Source of the DNA: Ignavibacteriaceae bacterium
GTDB lineage: Bacteria; Bacteroidota; Ignavibacteria; Ignavibacteriales; Ignavibacteriaceae
Assembly (NCBI GenBank): GCA_026193755.1
Contig: JAPHUI010000318.1
Location: forward strand, 1 to 13,211
Reading direction: 5' to 3'
DNA: 13,211 bases
In this document: piece after piece, positions 7,477-13,211 of the stretch
Numbering within the stretch: position 1 is the stretch's first letter
How the letters are laid out: each line of letters starts with the position of its first letter
Position numbers and translations under genes: made by a program
The notes under the pieces: model-generated
Databases searched by the model: none
Told to the model about the DNA's origin: nothing
The model's input: only the letters and a program-made list of their open reading frames with translations

Positions 7477-9255
7477 ATGAACGCAAATGAGTCTCTAAAG
7501 AAATATTCCTTTAAATATCTCCCACAATTATTAATTATCGGATTAATTATATTTTCTTACAGTCACAATCTGTGGTTTGATTTTACTTATGTAGATGATA
7601 ATCTGATTGTATTTGATGAATACGATAATATTAATAGTCTCGACAAAATCCCATCTACTTTTGTTAATGGATATCTCTTTGATAATTATTACAGGCCGAT
7701 GGTGATGATTAGCTTTATTATAGACACTGCAATTGCAGGTCAGTCTTCGTTGATGTATCATTTAACAAATATAATTTTACACATTATTGTAACCCTTCTT
7801 CTATTCAAAATATTATTGACTATTGGAATTAAGAAGAATATATCTCTTTTAGCCGCCTGTTTTTATGCTGTTCATCCTTTAAACGTCAGCGCAGTTTCCT
7901 GGATTGTTGGAAGGAATGATCTTCTATTAGCAGTTTTTAGTGTTAGTAGCCTATTCCTTTACATGAGGTTCAGGGAGAATAATAAAAAAATATATTTGGT
8001 GTTTAGCTTAATAACATATCTTTTCGCAATGTTATCTAAAGAGGCGGGAGTTTTAATCCCTGCGCTGATTATCTTTTACGAGTTACTTCTTCGTGCAAAG
8101 AATAAATTTAAACTTAACCAATTTTATTCATTATTTTATTTTATTCTTCCAGCCTTAATCTATTTTGTCTTAAGAAAATTTGTCGCCCACGTTATTGTAA
8201 GAGAGGAAATTGGAATCACATCATTTTTTCAAAACATTTACATACTGTTTGAATATATCGCAAAGACCGTCTATTTCTTTTACATAGATCCGCTTCCAGT
8301 TAAAAATTATCTATTGATTTGGGTTGGAATAGTTACTTTTGCTTTACTGATTTTATTCTTAGTTGTTAATTGGAAAAGCAGTTTAACCAAGTATTTCTTA
8401 TTCGGATTTCTGATTTTTTTAACCATTGTTTTGCCAACACTTTTCGTTAGGGTTAATGCTGATGACGGTATATTTAATTATATAGATTGTAGAATGTACC
8501 TTCCTCTACTCGGATTAACAATGTCCTATGCAGTTATTTTTGAGAAGCTGTCAGGGTTTTTAAAGAAGTCAGCAAAATTAATTACCACAGGATCATTATT
8601 TATTTACTTAATCGTATTTACATTTTTAACTAGTTCAGTTTATAAAAATGGGATTGCATTCTGGGGAACAGCTCTTAAAAAGAATCCTGATAGAGCAACA
8701 TACTGGATGGGATTAGGATATTATTATCTTGATAATAAAATGTATTCGGATGCCGTCAAGTGTGCTACAAATGCTATTAATCTTAAACCGGATATTGGTG
8801 AATACTATCTTAAAGCAGCATTTGCCTGCGAAGCAGCAGGAGATTTTAAAAAAGCAATAGAGTTTTTGGAAAAAGGATTAGATGCAAAAACAGATAGTTC
8901 TATAAACCTATCTAATCTAATAAAAAATTATCTTAGGTTAGGTGATAAAGTAAAAGCAGATGAACTTAAAAATCAGCTTGAGCAACTTGATATTTCAGAC
9001 CTAAATAAGAAGGCAAATTTATATTCCTCCGTGTCTTATTATTATAGTTATTCGAATTATCTTGAAGATTCAATTATTTTAATGCGTAAAGCAATCTATT
9101 TTATTCCGGATAATCCAGTTTTTTTGAATGATTTAGGAGTATTTTATTATAAAGTTGGAGAAATCGATTCGGCAAAAAATTATATTAGCCAGGCAATCCA
9201 GCTAGATCCCAATAATCTTAATTATCAGAGAAATCTAAACGCTATAAAAAGATAG
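7477..9255 (+). CDS. TMTC-like GT-C membrane protein with C-terminal TPR repeats
   Basis: This 592-residue protein is a paralogue of the leftward protein at 4948-6570. The first ~390 residues hold about ten membrane segments with the shared landmarks YVDDNLIVFDE (38-48), NYYRPMVMISFIIDT (70-84), YHLTNIILHI (94-103), AVHPLNVSAVSWIVGRNDLL (131-150), LSKEAGVLIPAL (186-197) and DCRMYLPLLGLTM (337-349). The HPxHxE element reads HPLNVS, so its second His and the acidic residue differ. The soluble tail has good tetratricopeptide repeats at about 406-439, 440-473, 515-548 and 549-582, with a weaker one near 475-505. The last contains LNDLGVFYYKVGEIDSAKNY. A ribosome binding site (AAGGA, 7464-7468) precedes the ATG by eight bases. 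The likely role is a membrane glycosyltransferase using a lipid-linked sugar, with the TPR tail binding partner proteins. Sugar and acceptor are unknown. It ends 34 bases before the fragmentary aspS tail. Confidence 0.78.
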   Translation: MNANESLKKYSFKYLPQLLIIGLIIFSYSHNLWFDFTYVDDNLIVFDEYDNINSLDKIPSTFVNGYLFDNYYRPMVMISFIIDTAIAGQSSLMYHLTNIILHIIVTLLLFKILLTIGIKKNISLLAACFYAVHPLNVSAVSWIVGRNDLLLAVFSVSSLFLYMRFRENNKKIYLVFSLITYLFAMLSKEAGVLIPALIIFYELLLRAKNKFKLNQFYSLFYFILPALIYFVLRKFVAHVIVREEIGITSFFQNIYILFEYIAKTVYFFYIDPLPVKNYLLIWVGIVTFALLILFLVVNWKSSLTKYFLFGFLIFLTIVLPTLFVRVNADDGIFNYIDCRMYLPLLGLTMSYAVIFEKLSGFLKKSAKLITTGSLFIYLIVFTFLTSSVYKNGIAFWGTALKKNPDRATYWMGLGYYYLDNKMYSDAVKCATNAINLKPDIGEYYLKAAFACEAAGDFKKAIEFLEKGLDAKTDSSINLSNLIKNYLRLGDKVKADELKNQLEQLDISDLNKKANLYSSVSYYYSYSNYLEDSIILMRKAIYFIPDNPVFLNDLGVFYYKVGEIDSAKNYISQAIQLDPNNLNYQRNLNAIKR

Positions 9256-9288
9256 AAAATTATAATATTATTCAATCTCATTCTAAAA

Positions 9289-9414
9289 GTTGATCTGAAA
9301 AGAGATAATACCGTATTCACCAAAACCGCAAATGCACTCTCACTTTTGGACGATTCACCAACTGTCGTAAGTGATGAGCAGCTCAAAGAGTCACATATAA
9401 AATTACTGGATTGA
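9289..9414 (+). pseudogene. Diverged fragment of the 3' end of an aspartyl-tRNA synthetase gene
   Basis: The frame ending at TGA 9412-9414 reads VDLKRDNTVFTKTANALSLL, then DDSPTVVSDEQLKESHIKLLD. It aligns without gaps to the end of the intact aspS in this window (VDSIRDTIAFPKTASAMSLM, then DECPSEVSEEQIEELHIRLI). From RD onward 19 of 37 residues are identical by my hand count, and the order of the shared D, P, VS, EQ, E and HI residues is kept. Resemblance fades before about 9283, so only about 42 codons remain, without a start. The DNA differs at most third positions, so this is no recent copy. It has the same orientation as the intact gene and lies about 6 kb downstream of it, on the far side of the glycosyltransferase block. 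It is either the displaced tail of an older aspS or the remains of a second aspS. Confidence 0.85.
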
Positions 9415-9606
9415 GTAATTTCCCCCGGTTAAAATTCTTTCTTTAAAATTTATTTCACAATTTATTTTAAATCGCAAATTTGAATTTGAGATAGTTCCTT
9501 CCTGATTTAATAAGCAGAATTTATCCAAATTATAAACTTCAAGTCACATATTTACTGACAAATTGGATTTAATTACATGGTCAGAAATGTCGTCAAACAA
9601 GCTGTC

Positions 9607-9786
9607 GTAAAAATTACGGGGTAAACATCTGATTGCTGAATAATTTTTTTAATTTAAACTAAAACTTCAGTCTGAAGAATCGAAGCTTGTAAGTAGACCG
9701 ACATATTTAGTTTGTAATATTTACGGAATGATTTTATTAGCTTCCTACTATGTATCTATCGAAACTCTTACTTGTAATATTTACCG
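9607..9786. repeat. Three GTAA-N3-TTAC interrupted palindromes upstream of the pilins
   Basis: The sites are GTAAAAATTACGG (9607-9619), GTAATATTTACGG (9714-9726) and GTAATATTTACCG (9774-9786). The last two share TTGTAATATTTAC and are 60 bases apart. All have 4-base arms, a 3-base centre and a trailing G-rich or CG end. Symmetric half-sites with fixed spacing are typical of binding sites for dimeric regulators; that role is inferred. Confidence 0.5.
9665..9677. repeat. CTTCAG-T-CTGAAG inverted repeat
   Basis: This perfect 6-base inverted repeat around a single central T lies between the first and second GTAA-N3-TTAC sites. A one-base centre is too tight for an RNA hairpin, so a protein-binding site is the likelier reading. 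It may also be chance. Confidence 0.3.
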
Positions 9787-9907
9787 CGTCAATAATTTCG
9801 GCTTCTCTGATTAAAAAATTATCAATTAATTAAAGTTTTAAACTCTTGGCATATTTTTTTGTGCACTATATGCAATGTTTCAAAATTTAAAAATTAGTTA
9901 GGATACA

Positions 9908-10291
9908 ATGGGTCAACAACAGCTTTTATTGATTGTACTGGCACTTATTATAATAGCCATAGCTGTAGCTATTTCTATTAGTTTATTCAGATCGAATGCA
10001 ATAGAACAGAAGCGTGATATACTTATTGAAGAAACAACCAGTTTAGGTACAATGGCGCTTCATTACTTTAAGAAACCTCAGGAATTAGGTGGTGGTGGAA
10101 ACTCTTTTCTGGGCTGGACAATCCCCTCGCAAATGGTACAGACAATTAATGGAAATTTTATGACTGCTTCAATTGTTGCCGACCAGATCGTAATAACTGG
10201 CACGGGAAGTGAAGTAATAACAGGGAATGATTCTATAAAAGTGACAACAACAGTAAAACCAGACGAAATGTTTACAGAAGTAATAAACTAA
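9908..10291 (+). CDS. Type IV pilin-like protein with minimal leader (copy 1)
   Basis: This 127-residue protein begins MGQQQLLLIVLALIIIAIAV. Gly2 is followed at once by a long hydrophobic helix (about 6-27), then by a soluble domain. This is the layout of type IV pilin-like subunits with an extremely short leader, cleaved after Gly2 if processed. The usual Glu at mature position 5 is absent (Leu). The soluble part has LGTMALHYFKKPQELGGGGNSFLGW (46-70, in pieces), shared with the next protein, then a beta-rich end with VADQIVITGTGSE and KVTTTVKPDE. The start is set by TTAGGA at 9898-9903, only four bases before the ATG, a weaker site than that of copy 2. The stop is followed after 59 bases by copy 2, so they are probably co-transcribed. 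Its likely role is a structural or minor subunit of a surface filament or pseudopilus. No cysteine is present. Confidence 0.75.
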   Translation: MGQQQLLLIVLALIIIAIAVAISISLFRSNAIEQKRDILIEETTSLGTMALHYFKKPQELGGGGNSFLGWTIPSQMVQTINGNFMTASIVADQIVITGTGSEVITGNDSIKVTTTVKPDEMFTEVIN

Positions 10292-10350
10292 CTCATAGTT
10301 AACAATAACACTTAATTAACTAAACAATAACAAACACAAGGAGTAATTAA

Positions 10351-10755
10351 ATGGGTCAGCAACAGCTTCTCTTAATCGTACTTGGTGTTATCATAGTAGG
10401 TATCGCAGTTGTAGTTGGTATCAACTTATTTAACGCTAATGCGGAAGAATCAGCTAAAGATGGTATCGTTTCTGATTGTACTAACCTAGGTGCTATGGCA
10501 CAGCAATATTATAAGAAACCTACTTCAATGGGTGGTGGTGGAAACACATTTGATGGTACTGGTGGCACACCAGCCTCACCACCATGGGATGTTCCTATAA
10601 ACTTAGCAACGACCGCTAATGGTACGTATACTGCTGGTGTAACAGCACAGCAGGTTGTAATAACAGGTGTGCCTATTGCAAGTAACGGTTATCTTTGGAC
10701 AGTAATAACAACCGTTACGCCGACTTCAATCGGTACTATAGTAAACACTCCTTAA
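10351..10755 (+). CDS. Type IV pilin-like protein with minimal leader (copy 2, probably the major subunit)
   Basis: This 134-residue paralogue of the preceding protein begins MGQQQLLLIVLGVIIVGIAV, with the same Gly2 cleavage context, the same missing Glu5 and a helix over about 6-27. The shared motif is LGAMAQQYYKKPTSMGGGGNTFDG (47-69, in pieces). The later part is rich in Gly, Thr, Pro and Ala (GTGGTPASPPWD near 69-80) and has many Thr and Ser residues that could carry O-linked sugars. A single cysteine (Cys43) is present. A strong AAGGAG ribosome binding site (10338-10343) lies seven bases before the ATG, and an intrinsic terminator follows 41 bases after the stop. Together these suggest high expression and a main-subunit role; that is inference. 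The start is unambiguous because the MGQQQLLLIVL end is conserved between the copies. Confidence 0.78.
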   Translation: MGQQQLLLIVLGVIIVGIAVVVGINLFNANAEESAKDGIVSDCTNLGAMAQQYYKKPTSMGGGGNTFDGTGGTPASPPWDVPINLATTANGTYTAGVTAQQVVITGVPIASNGYLWTVITTVTPTSIGTIVNTP

Positions 10756-10796
10756 ACTTCTTAAAATCTATCGACAGATAGGTTTCTGATTTAACA

Positions 10797-10832
10797 GGCT
10801 GCAATAGTAAATATTGCAGCCTTTTCTTTTTT
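10797..10832 (+). terminator. Intrinsic terminator after the pilin genes
   Basis: GGCTGCAATA (10797-10806) and TATTGCAGCC (10812-10821) form a perfect 10-bp stem with a 5-base GTAAA loop, followed at once by TTTTCTTTTTT. This is a textbook Rho-independent terminator and would separate the pilin transcript from the downstream machinery genes. Confidence 0.93.
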
Positions 10833-10865
10833 AAGCAACTTTTTACATACGATACTTTTTTTTAA

Positions 10866-10874
10866 TGTTATAAT
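10866..10874 (+). promoter_or_regulatory. Extended -10 promoter for the platform-protein/ATPase unit
   Basis: TGTTATAAT is a perfect extended -10 element (TGnTATAAT) behind a T-rich stretch and lies 33 bases after the pilin terminator. No good -35 hexamer is visible at 17 bases (CATACG). Transcription would begin near 10881 and give a leader of about 75 bases that includes the inverted repeat at 10907-10938. Confidence 0.55.
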
Positions 10875-10906
10875 AATGGTAAAAATAAAACAAAAATTTC
10901 GGAATC

Positions 10907-10938
10907 AAATTTGACGGAAACTTAGCAACGTCAAATTT
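10907..10938 (+). promoter_or_regulatory. Perfect 10-bp inverted repeat in the leader before the platform gene
   Basis: AAATTTGACG (10907-10916) and CGTCAAATTT (10929-10938) are exact reverse complements around a 12-base centre. The second arm ends three bases before the AGGAAAG ribosome binding site (10942-10948). There is no T-run, so it is not a terminator. It could be an operator for a dimeric repressor just downstream of the inferred start site, or an RNA hairpin that tunes translation or stability. Confidence 0.55.
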
Positions 10939-10955
10939 AACAGGAAAGAATAAAA

Positions 10956-12299
10956 ATGGTTGAACTAAAATTTACTGCGCTTAAATCCAATGGGCAAGCC
11001 ATCACGGGAACTGTTACAGCAAACTCCTCTGTTGAAGGGAAAAAGAAGATTCAGAGACTTGCAGAAAAAAACAGGCTAAAGCTAAGTAATGTTGAAAAAA
11101 AATCTACCTATATATACCGTGTACGAAAAGGAAAAGAGAAACCAATTAGAGGTGAGCAAAAAGCTTTCAGCAAAAAAGAAGTTGAAGATGCTTTAGCAAG
11201 ATTGGGTTATAGTGTCTTATCAGTTAACAAAAAGCTCTTAGACTTTCAAAAAAAACCACCAGCTAATGAAATAGTAACTTTTGTAAAAATCAGTGCTGAG
11301 CTACTGAACCAAAAACTTGGTTACGGGGAAATACTTACTCTTCTTACGAATGACACCCAGAATGCTACATTAAGAAGCACTTTAAAAGAAATAAGTAATG
11401 ATCTTAGAAAAGGGGCAGACTCAGAAGCGACTTTTCTAAAATACCAAAATATCTTTGGAAAATTTACAGCTTATATGCTGGGTCTTGCGTCAAAAAGTGG
11501 TAACATGGCAGAGATATACAACGCTACAGCAAAATTCCTTGAAAGAAAGCAAGAATTTAATAAAAGTTTAAGAAGTGCACTTATTACTCCTATGGTAACA
11601 TTGTTTGTTCTTTTCCTGGCTGTGTTATTTTATGTGGGCTATATCTTTCCTGAAACCGCAAAACTATTCGTTCGCTTTGGAATAGAACTACCACCTATGA
11701 CAGCTTTTACACTAAAAATAAGTGATTTTGTAATTGCACATCCTATTCTAATTGCAGCAGTTGTTTTCATTCCTCCAATAGCATTATTTCAGTTCAGCAG
11801 AACAAGCAAGGGAAGGCTTCTCTTTGATGAGTATATACTGAAATTACCTGTTATTGGTACTCTAATTCATAAAACAGTAATCGAAGTATTTTGCCGGGTG
11901 TTTTATACACTATATCATGGTTCTGCGGAAAGTATTGAACCTATAAGGATCGCGGCGGAGGCAACCGGTAACAGATACTTTGAAGAAAGAATTAAAAATA
12001 TTGCGATTCCTCTTATGCTTAAAAAGGGAGCGGGTGTTACAGATGCTTTTGAAGCGGCGGGCGTATTTACTGAAACTGCAATATCAAGAATACATTCTGG
12101 TGAAGAATCTGGTACTATAAAAAATACAGCTCTTCAGTTGGCAAACTATTATGAAAGTGAAACAGTATTTAGACTTAAAAACCTAATTGAAATTATTCAG
12201 GTTACTATTGCAATGATAATAATGGTGATAATGATTGCATTAACGTTGGTCTCTGCAGAAACTGCTACTGTAAGACCCAAGACACCGGGCGTAAGTTAA
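10956..12299 (+). CDS. gspF: Inner-membrane platform protein of a type IV pilus/type II secretion-like system (GspF/PilC family)
   Basis: This 447-residue protein is the membrane platform on which the assembly ATPase drives subunits into a filament. It has the two repeated T2SSF domains: about 105-230 (MLGLASKSGNMAEIYNATAKFLERKQEF, in pieces, then a membrane helix at 209-230) and about 310-433 (ISRIHSGEESGTIKNTALQLANYYE, in pieces, then a helix at 412-433). A further helix lies at 261-280. The GLASKSGNM and IHSGEESGT stretches are the matching positions of the two halves. The N-terminal ~100 residues are longer than usual and look like two copies of the short module found once in most GspF/PilC proteins: GQAITGTVTANSSVEGKKKI and KPIRGEQKAFSKKEVEDAL. 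The ATG follows AGGAAAG by seven bases. The assembly ATPase gene begins 19 bases after the stop, so the two form one unit. Confidence 0.92.
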   Translation: MVELKFTALKSNGQAITGTVTANSSVEGKKKIQRLAEKNRLKLSNVEKKSTYIYRVRKGKEKPIRGEQKAFSKKEVEDALARLGYSVLSVNKKLLDFQKKPPANEIVTFVKISAELLNQKLGYGEILTLLTNDTQNATLRSTLKEISNDLRKGADSEATFLKYQNIFGKFTAYMLGLASKSGNMAEIYNATAKFLERKQEFNKSLRSALITPMVTLFVLFLAVLFYVGYIFPETAKLFVRFGIELPPMTAFTLKISDFVIAHPILIAAVVFIPPIALFQFSRTSKGRLLFDEYILKLPVIGTLIHKTVIEVFCRVFYTLYHGSAESIEPIRIAAEATGNRYFEERIKNIAIPLMLKKGAGVTDAFEAAGVFTETAISRIHSGEESGTIKNTALQLANYYESETVFRLKNLIEIIQVTIAMIIMVIMIALTLVSAETATVRPKTPGVS

Positions 12300-12318
12300 T
12301 TAAGGAAAAGACTTAAGA

Positions 12319-13211
12319 ATGTTAGATACGAAATTGGAAATAAATGATAAAATAGGTTACTTTCTCTTTAAGAAAGGGATAATAGATACACCTTTACTTG
12401 AAAAAGCATTGAATGCAAAATTAAACGACCGCAATAAGTTAAGGCGAAATCTGGCCCAGATACTTGTTGAAGATTTTGATTATGATCACGATGTTATTTT
12501 CAGGGAAGTTGCAATACTATATGCTTTTCGTGAGCTTGATATTGATTTGGATGCGATACAAAATAACCACCTCGAAGAAGTTCGAAAAATGATAGAAGAG
12601 GGTGGAGATGAGCTAAGGGAATTAATGCTTAGAGATAAGATTATTCCTTTTATATACGATGAGCAAGCGAAAGAAAAATTAATTATTGCAGCGATAGATC
12701 CCACCAATCGAAACATTCCAAAAGTTGCTTTTGGTCTTAATGCAAAAAAGTATGAAGTGATTTTTATACGAAAAAAAGATTATGAGCAGCTTATAGAAAA
12801 AATATTTCCTCCAGAGAATCAATTTTTAAAGAATTTATCCGATGAGGACCTCGATAATTTCATTCCTGATGAGGACAGGGAAGACCTGGACGAAGAAGAA
12901 CTTGACGCTGAAATTAATAAAAGCGCTCTTATAAATCTTGTTGAAGGAGCGCTTCTAGAAGCAGTTCGTAAAGGTGCGAGTGATGTTCACTTCATACCTT
13001 GTAGCGGTCATCGCACTGAAATTTACATGCGAGTAGATGGCACTTTGCGTTTATGGCATGTTCAGGAAAATACTCTACCTGAGGCAGTAATAGCAGTTGT
13101 TAAAGACCGTGGAAAAGGAATGGATAGGTTTGAACGTGAAATGGCGCAGGATGGTTTCATACAGAGAGAGATCGATGGCTACATTATCAGATTCAGAGTT
13201 TCTGTTTTGCC
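12319..13211 (+). CDS. gspE: Assembly ATPase of a type IV pilus/type II secretion-like system (GspE/PilB family, partial)
   Basis: The first 297 codons are present and the frame runs off the right edge, so the Walker A and B motifs lie outside the window. The cytosolic hexameric ATPase powers subunit insertion through the platform protein encoded just upstream. Residues about 10-165 resemble the N-terminal MshEN/GspE_N region, with GYFLFKKGIIDTPLLEKAL near 13-31. A strongly acidic linker follows (173-198, with DEDREDLDEEELDAE). The core ATPase fold then begins with LVEGALLEAVRKGASDVHF (207-225), where ASDVHF is the family ASDxHxE-like element, and YMRVDGTLR (236-244). MAQDGF near 275-280 matches the PQDG element. 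AAGGAAAAG (12302-12310) precedes the ATG by eight bases. Naming as GspE or PilB cannot be settled without the rest of the locus. Confidence 0.93.
   Translation, partial: MLDTKLEINDKIGYFLFKKGIIDTPLLEKALNAKLNDRNKLRRNLAQILVEDFDYDHDVIFREVAILYAFRELDIDLDAIQNNHLEEVRKMIEEGGDELRELMLRDKIIPFIYDEQAKEKLIIAAIDPTNRNIPKVAFGLNAKKYEVIFIRKKDYEQLIEKIFPPENQFLKNLSDEDLDNFIPDEDREDLDEEELDAEINKSALINLVEGALLEAVRKGASDVHFIPCSGHRTEIYMRVDGTLRLWHVQENTLPEAVIAVVKDRGKGMDRFEREMAQDGFIQREIDGYIIRFRVSVL

Larger units (their letters stand above)
9415..9907. other. Gene-free leader region before the pilin genes
   Basis: This stretch of about 490 AT-rich bases has no convincing coding frame. It contains three GTAA-N3-TTAC interrupted palindromes (9607-9617, 9714-9724, 9774-9784) and a CTTCAG-T-CTGAAG inverted repeat (9665-9677). 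A possible promoter lies just before the first pilin: TTGGCA at 9846-9851 with TATATG at 9867-9872 (15-base spacer) or TATGCA at 9869-9874 (17-base spacer). The promoter guess is weak. I see no tRNA or other recognisable RNA gene. Confidence 0.6.

Noticed and set aside
9846..9866. Sigma-54 promoter before the first pilin (TTGGCA ... GTGCAC)
   Set aside because: The GG and GC doublets are 13 bases apart instead of the required 10, so it does not fit a -24/-12 promoter.
12486..12716. Leftward open frame of 76 codons
   Set aside because: It lies wholly inside the assembly ATPase gene on the other strand and has no ribosome binding site or family features. The same applies to the other short frames over deoA, aspS and the glycosyltransferase genes.
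1..13211. CRISPR array, insertion sequence, integrase, tRNA or rRNA gene
   Set aside because: I saw no regularly spaced repeats, transposase or recombinase motifs, cloverleaf or rRNA sequence. The possible insertion at aspS is inferred from the duplicated tail only.

Overview
The window is AT-rich (roughly one-third G+C by eye) and looks like the chromosome of a free-living bacterium. The two pilin-like proteins starting MGQQQLLLIVL with a GGGGN motif, and the F-type secretion platform protein with a long N-terminal region, recall Ignavibacteria and relatives (Chlorobi/Bacteroidota side). This taxonomic guess rests on remembered family resemblance, not on a search.

Left part (1-3335): housekeeping genes. 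A pyrimidine-nucleoside (thymidine) phosphorylase gene runs leftward. It is followed on the same strand by the first 17 codons of a small membrane-anchored protein cut by the window edge. Divergent from these is a complete aspartyl-tRNA synthetase gene (aspS).

Middle part (3368-9255): a block of polytopic membrane proteins of the GT-C glycosyltransferase type. Three are in one leftward series: a broken DDAYITF-type GT-C gene, a TMTC-like protein with a TPR tail, and a second GT-C-like protein. One more TMTC-like TPR protein diverges rightward. The broken gene keeps only its first ~40 codons and its last ~150 codons, in different frames, with the middle missing.

Immediately after the block, at 9289-9414, is a diverged fragment of the 3' end of an aspartyl-tRNA synthetase gene, in the same orientation as the intact aspS and ending in its own stop. 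The glycosyltransferase block is therefore bracketed by an intact aspS and a second, unlike aspS tail. That geometry is expected if foreign DNA entered at the aspS 3' end, or if aspS was replaced together with linked DNA. This is the most notable observation here.

Right part (9415-13211): a type IV pilus/type II secretion-like locus. A ~490-base gene-free leader carries three GTAA-N3-TTAC interrupted palindromes. Two tandem pilin-like genes follow and end at a strong intrinsic terminator. A second unit then starts from an extended -10 promoter and a leader with a perfect 10-bp inverted repeat, and encodes the inner-membrane platform protein (GspF/PilC family) and the assembly ATPase (GspE/PilB family, cut by the window end). 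Pilins and machinery thus appear to be separate transcription units. The neighbouring GT-C genes could modify surface proteins, possibly the pilins, but nothing in the sequence shows this directly.
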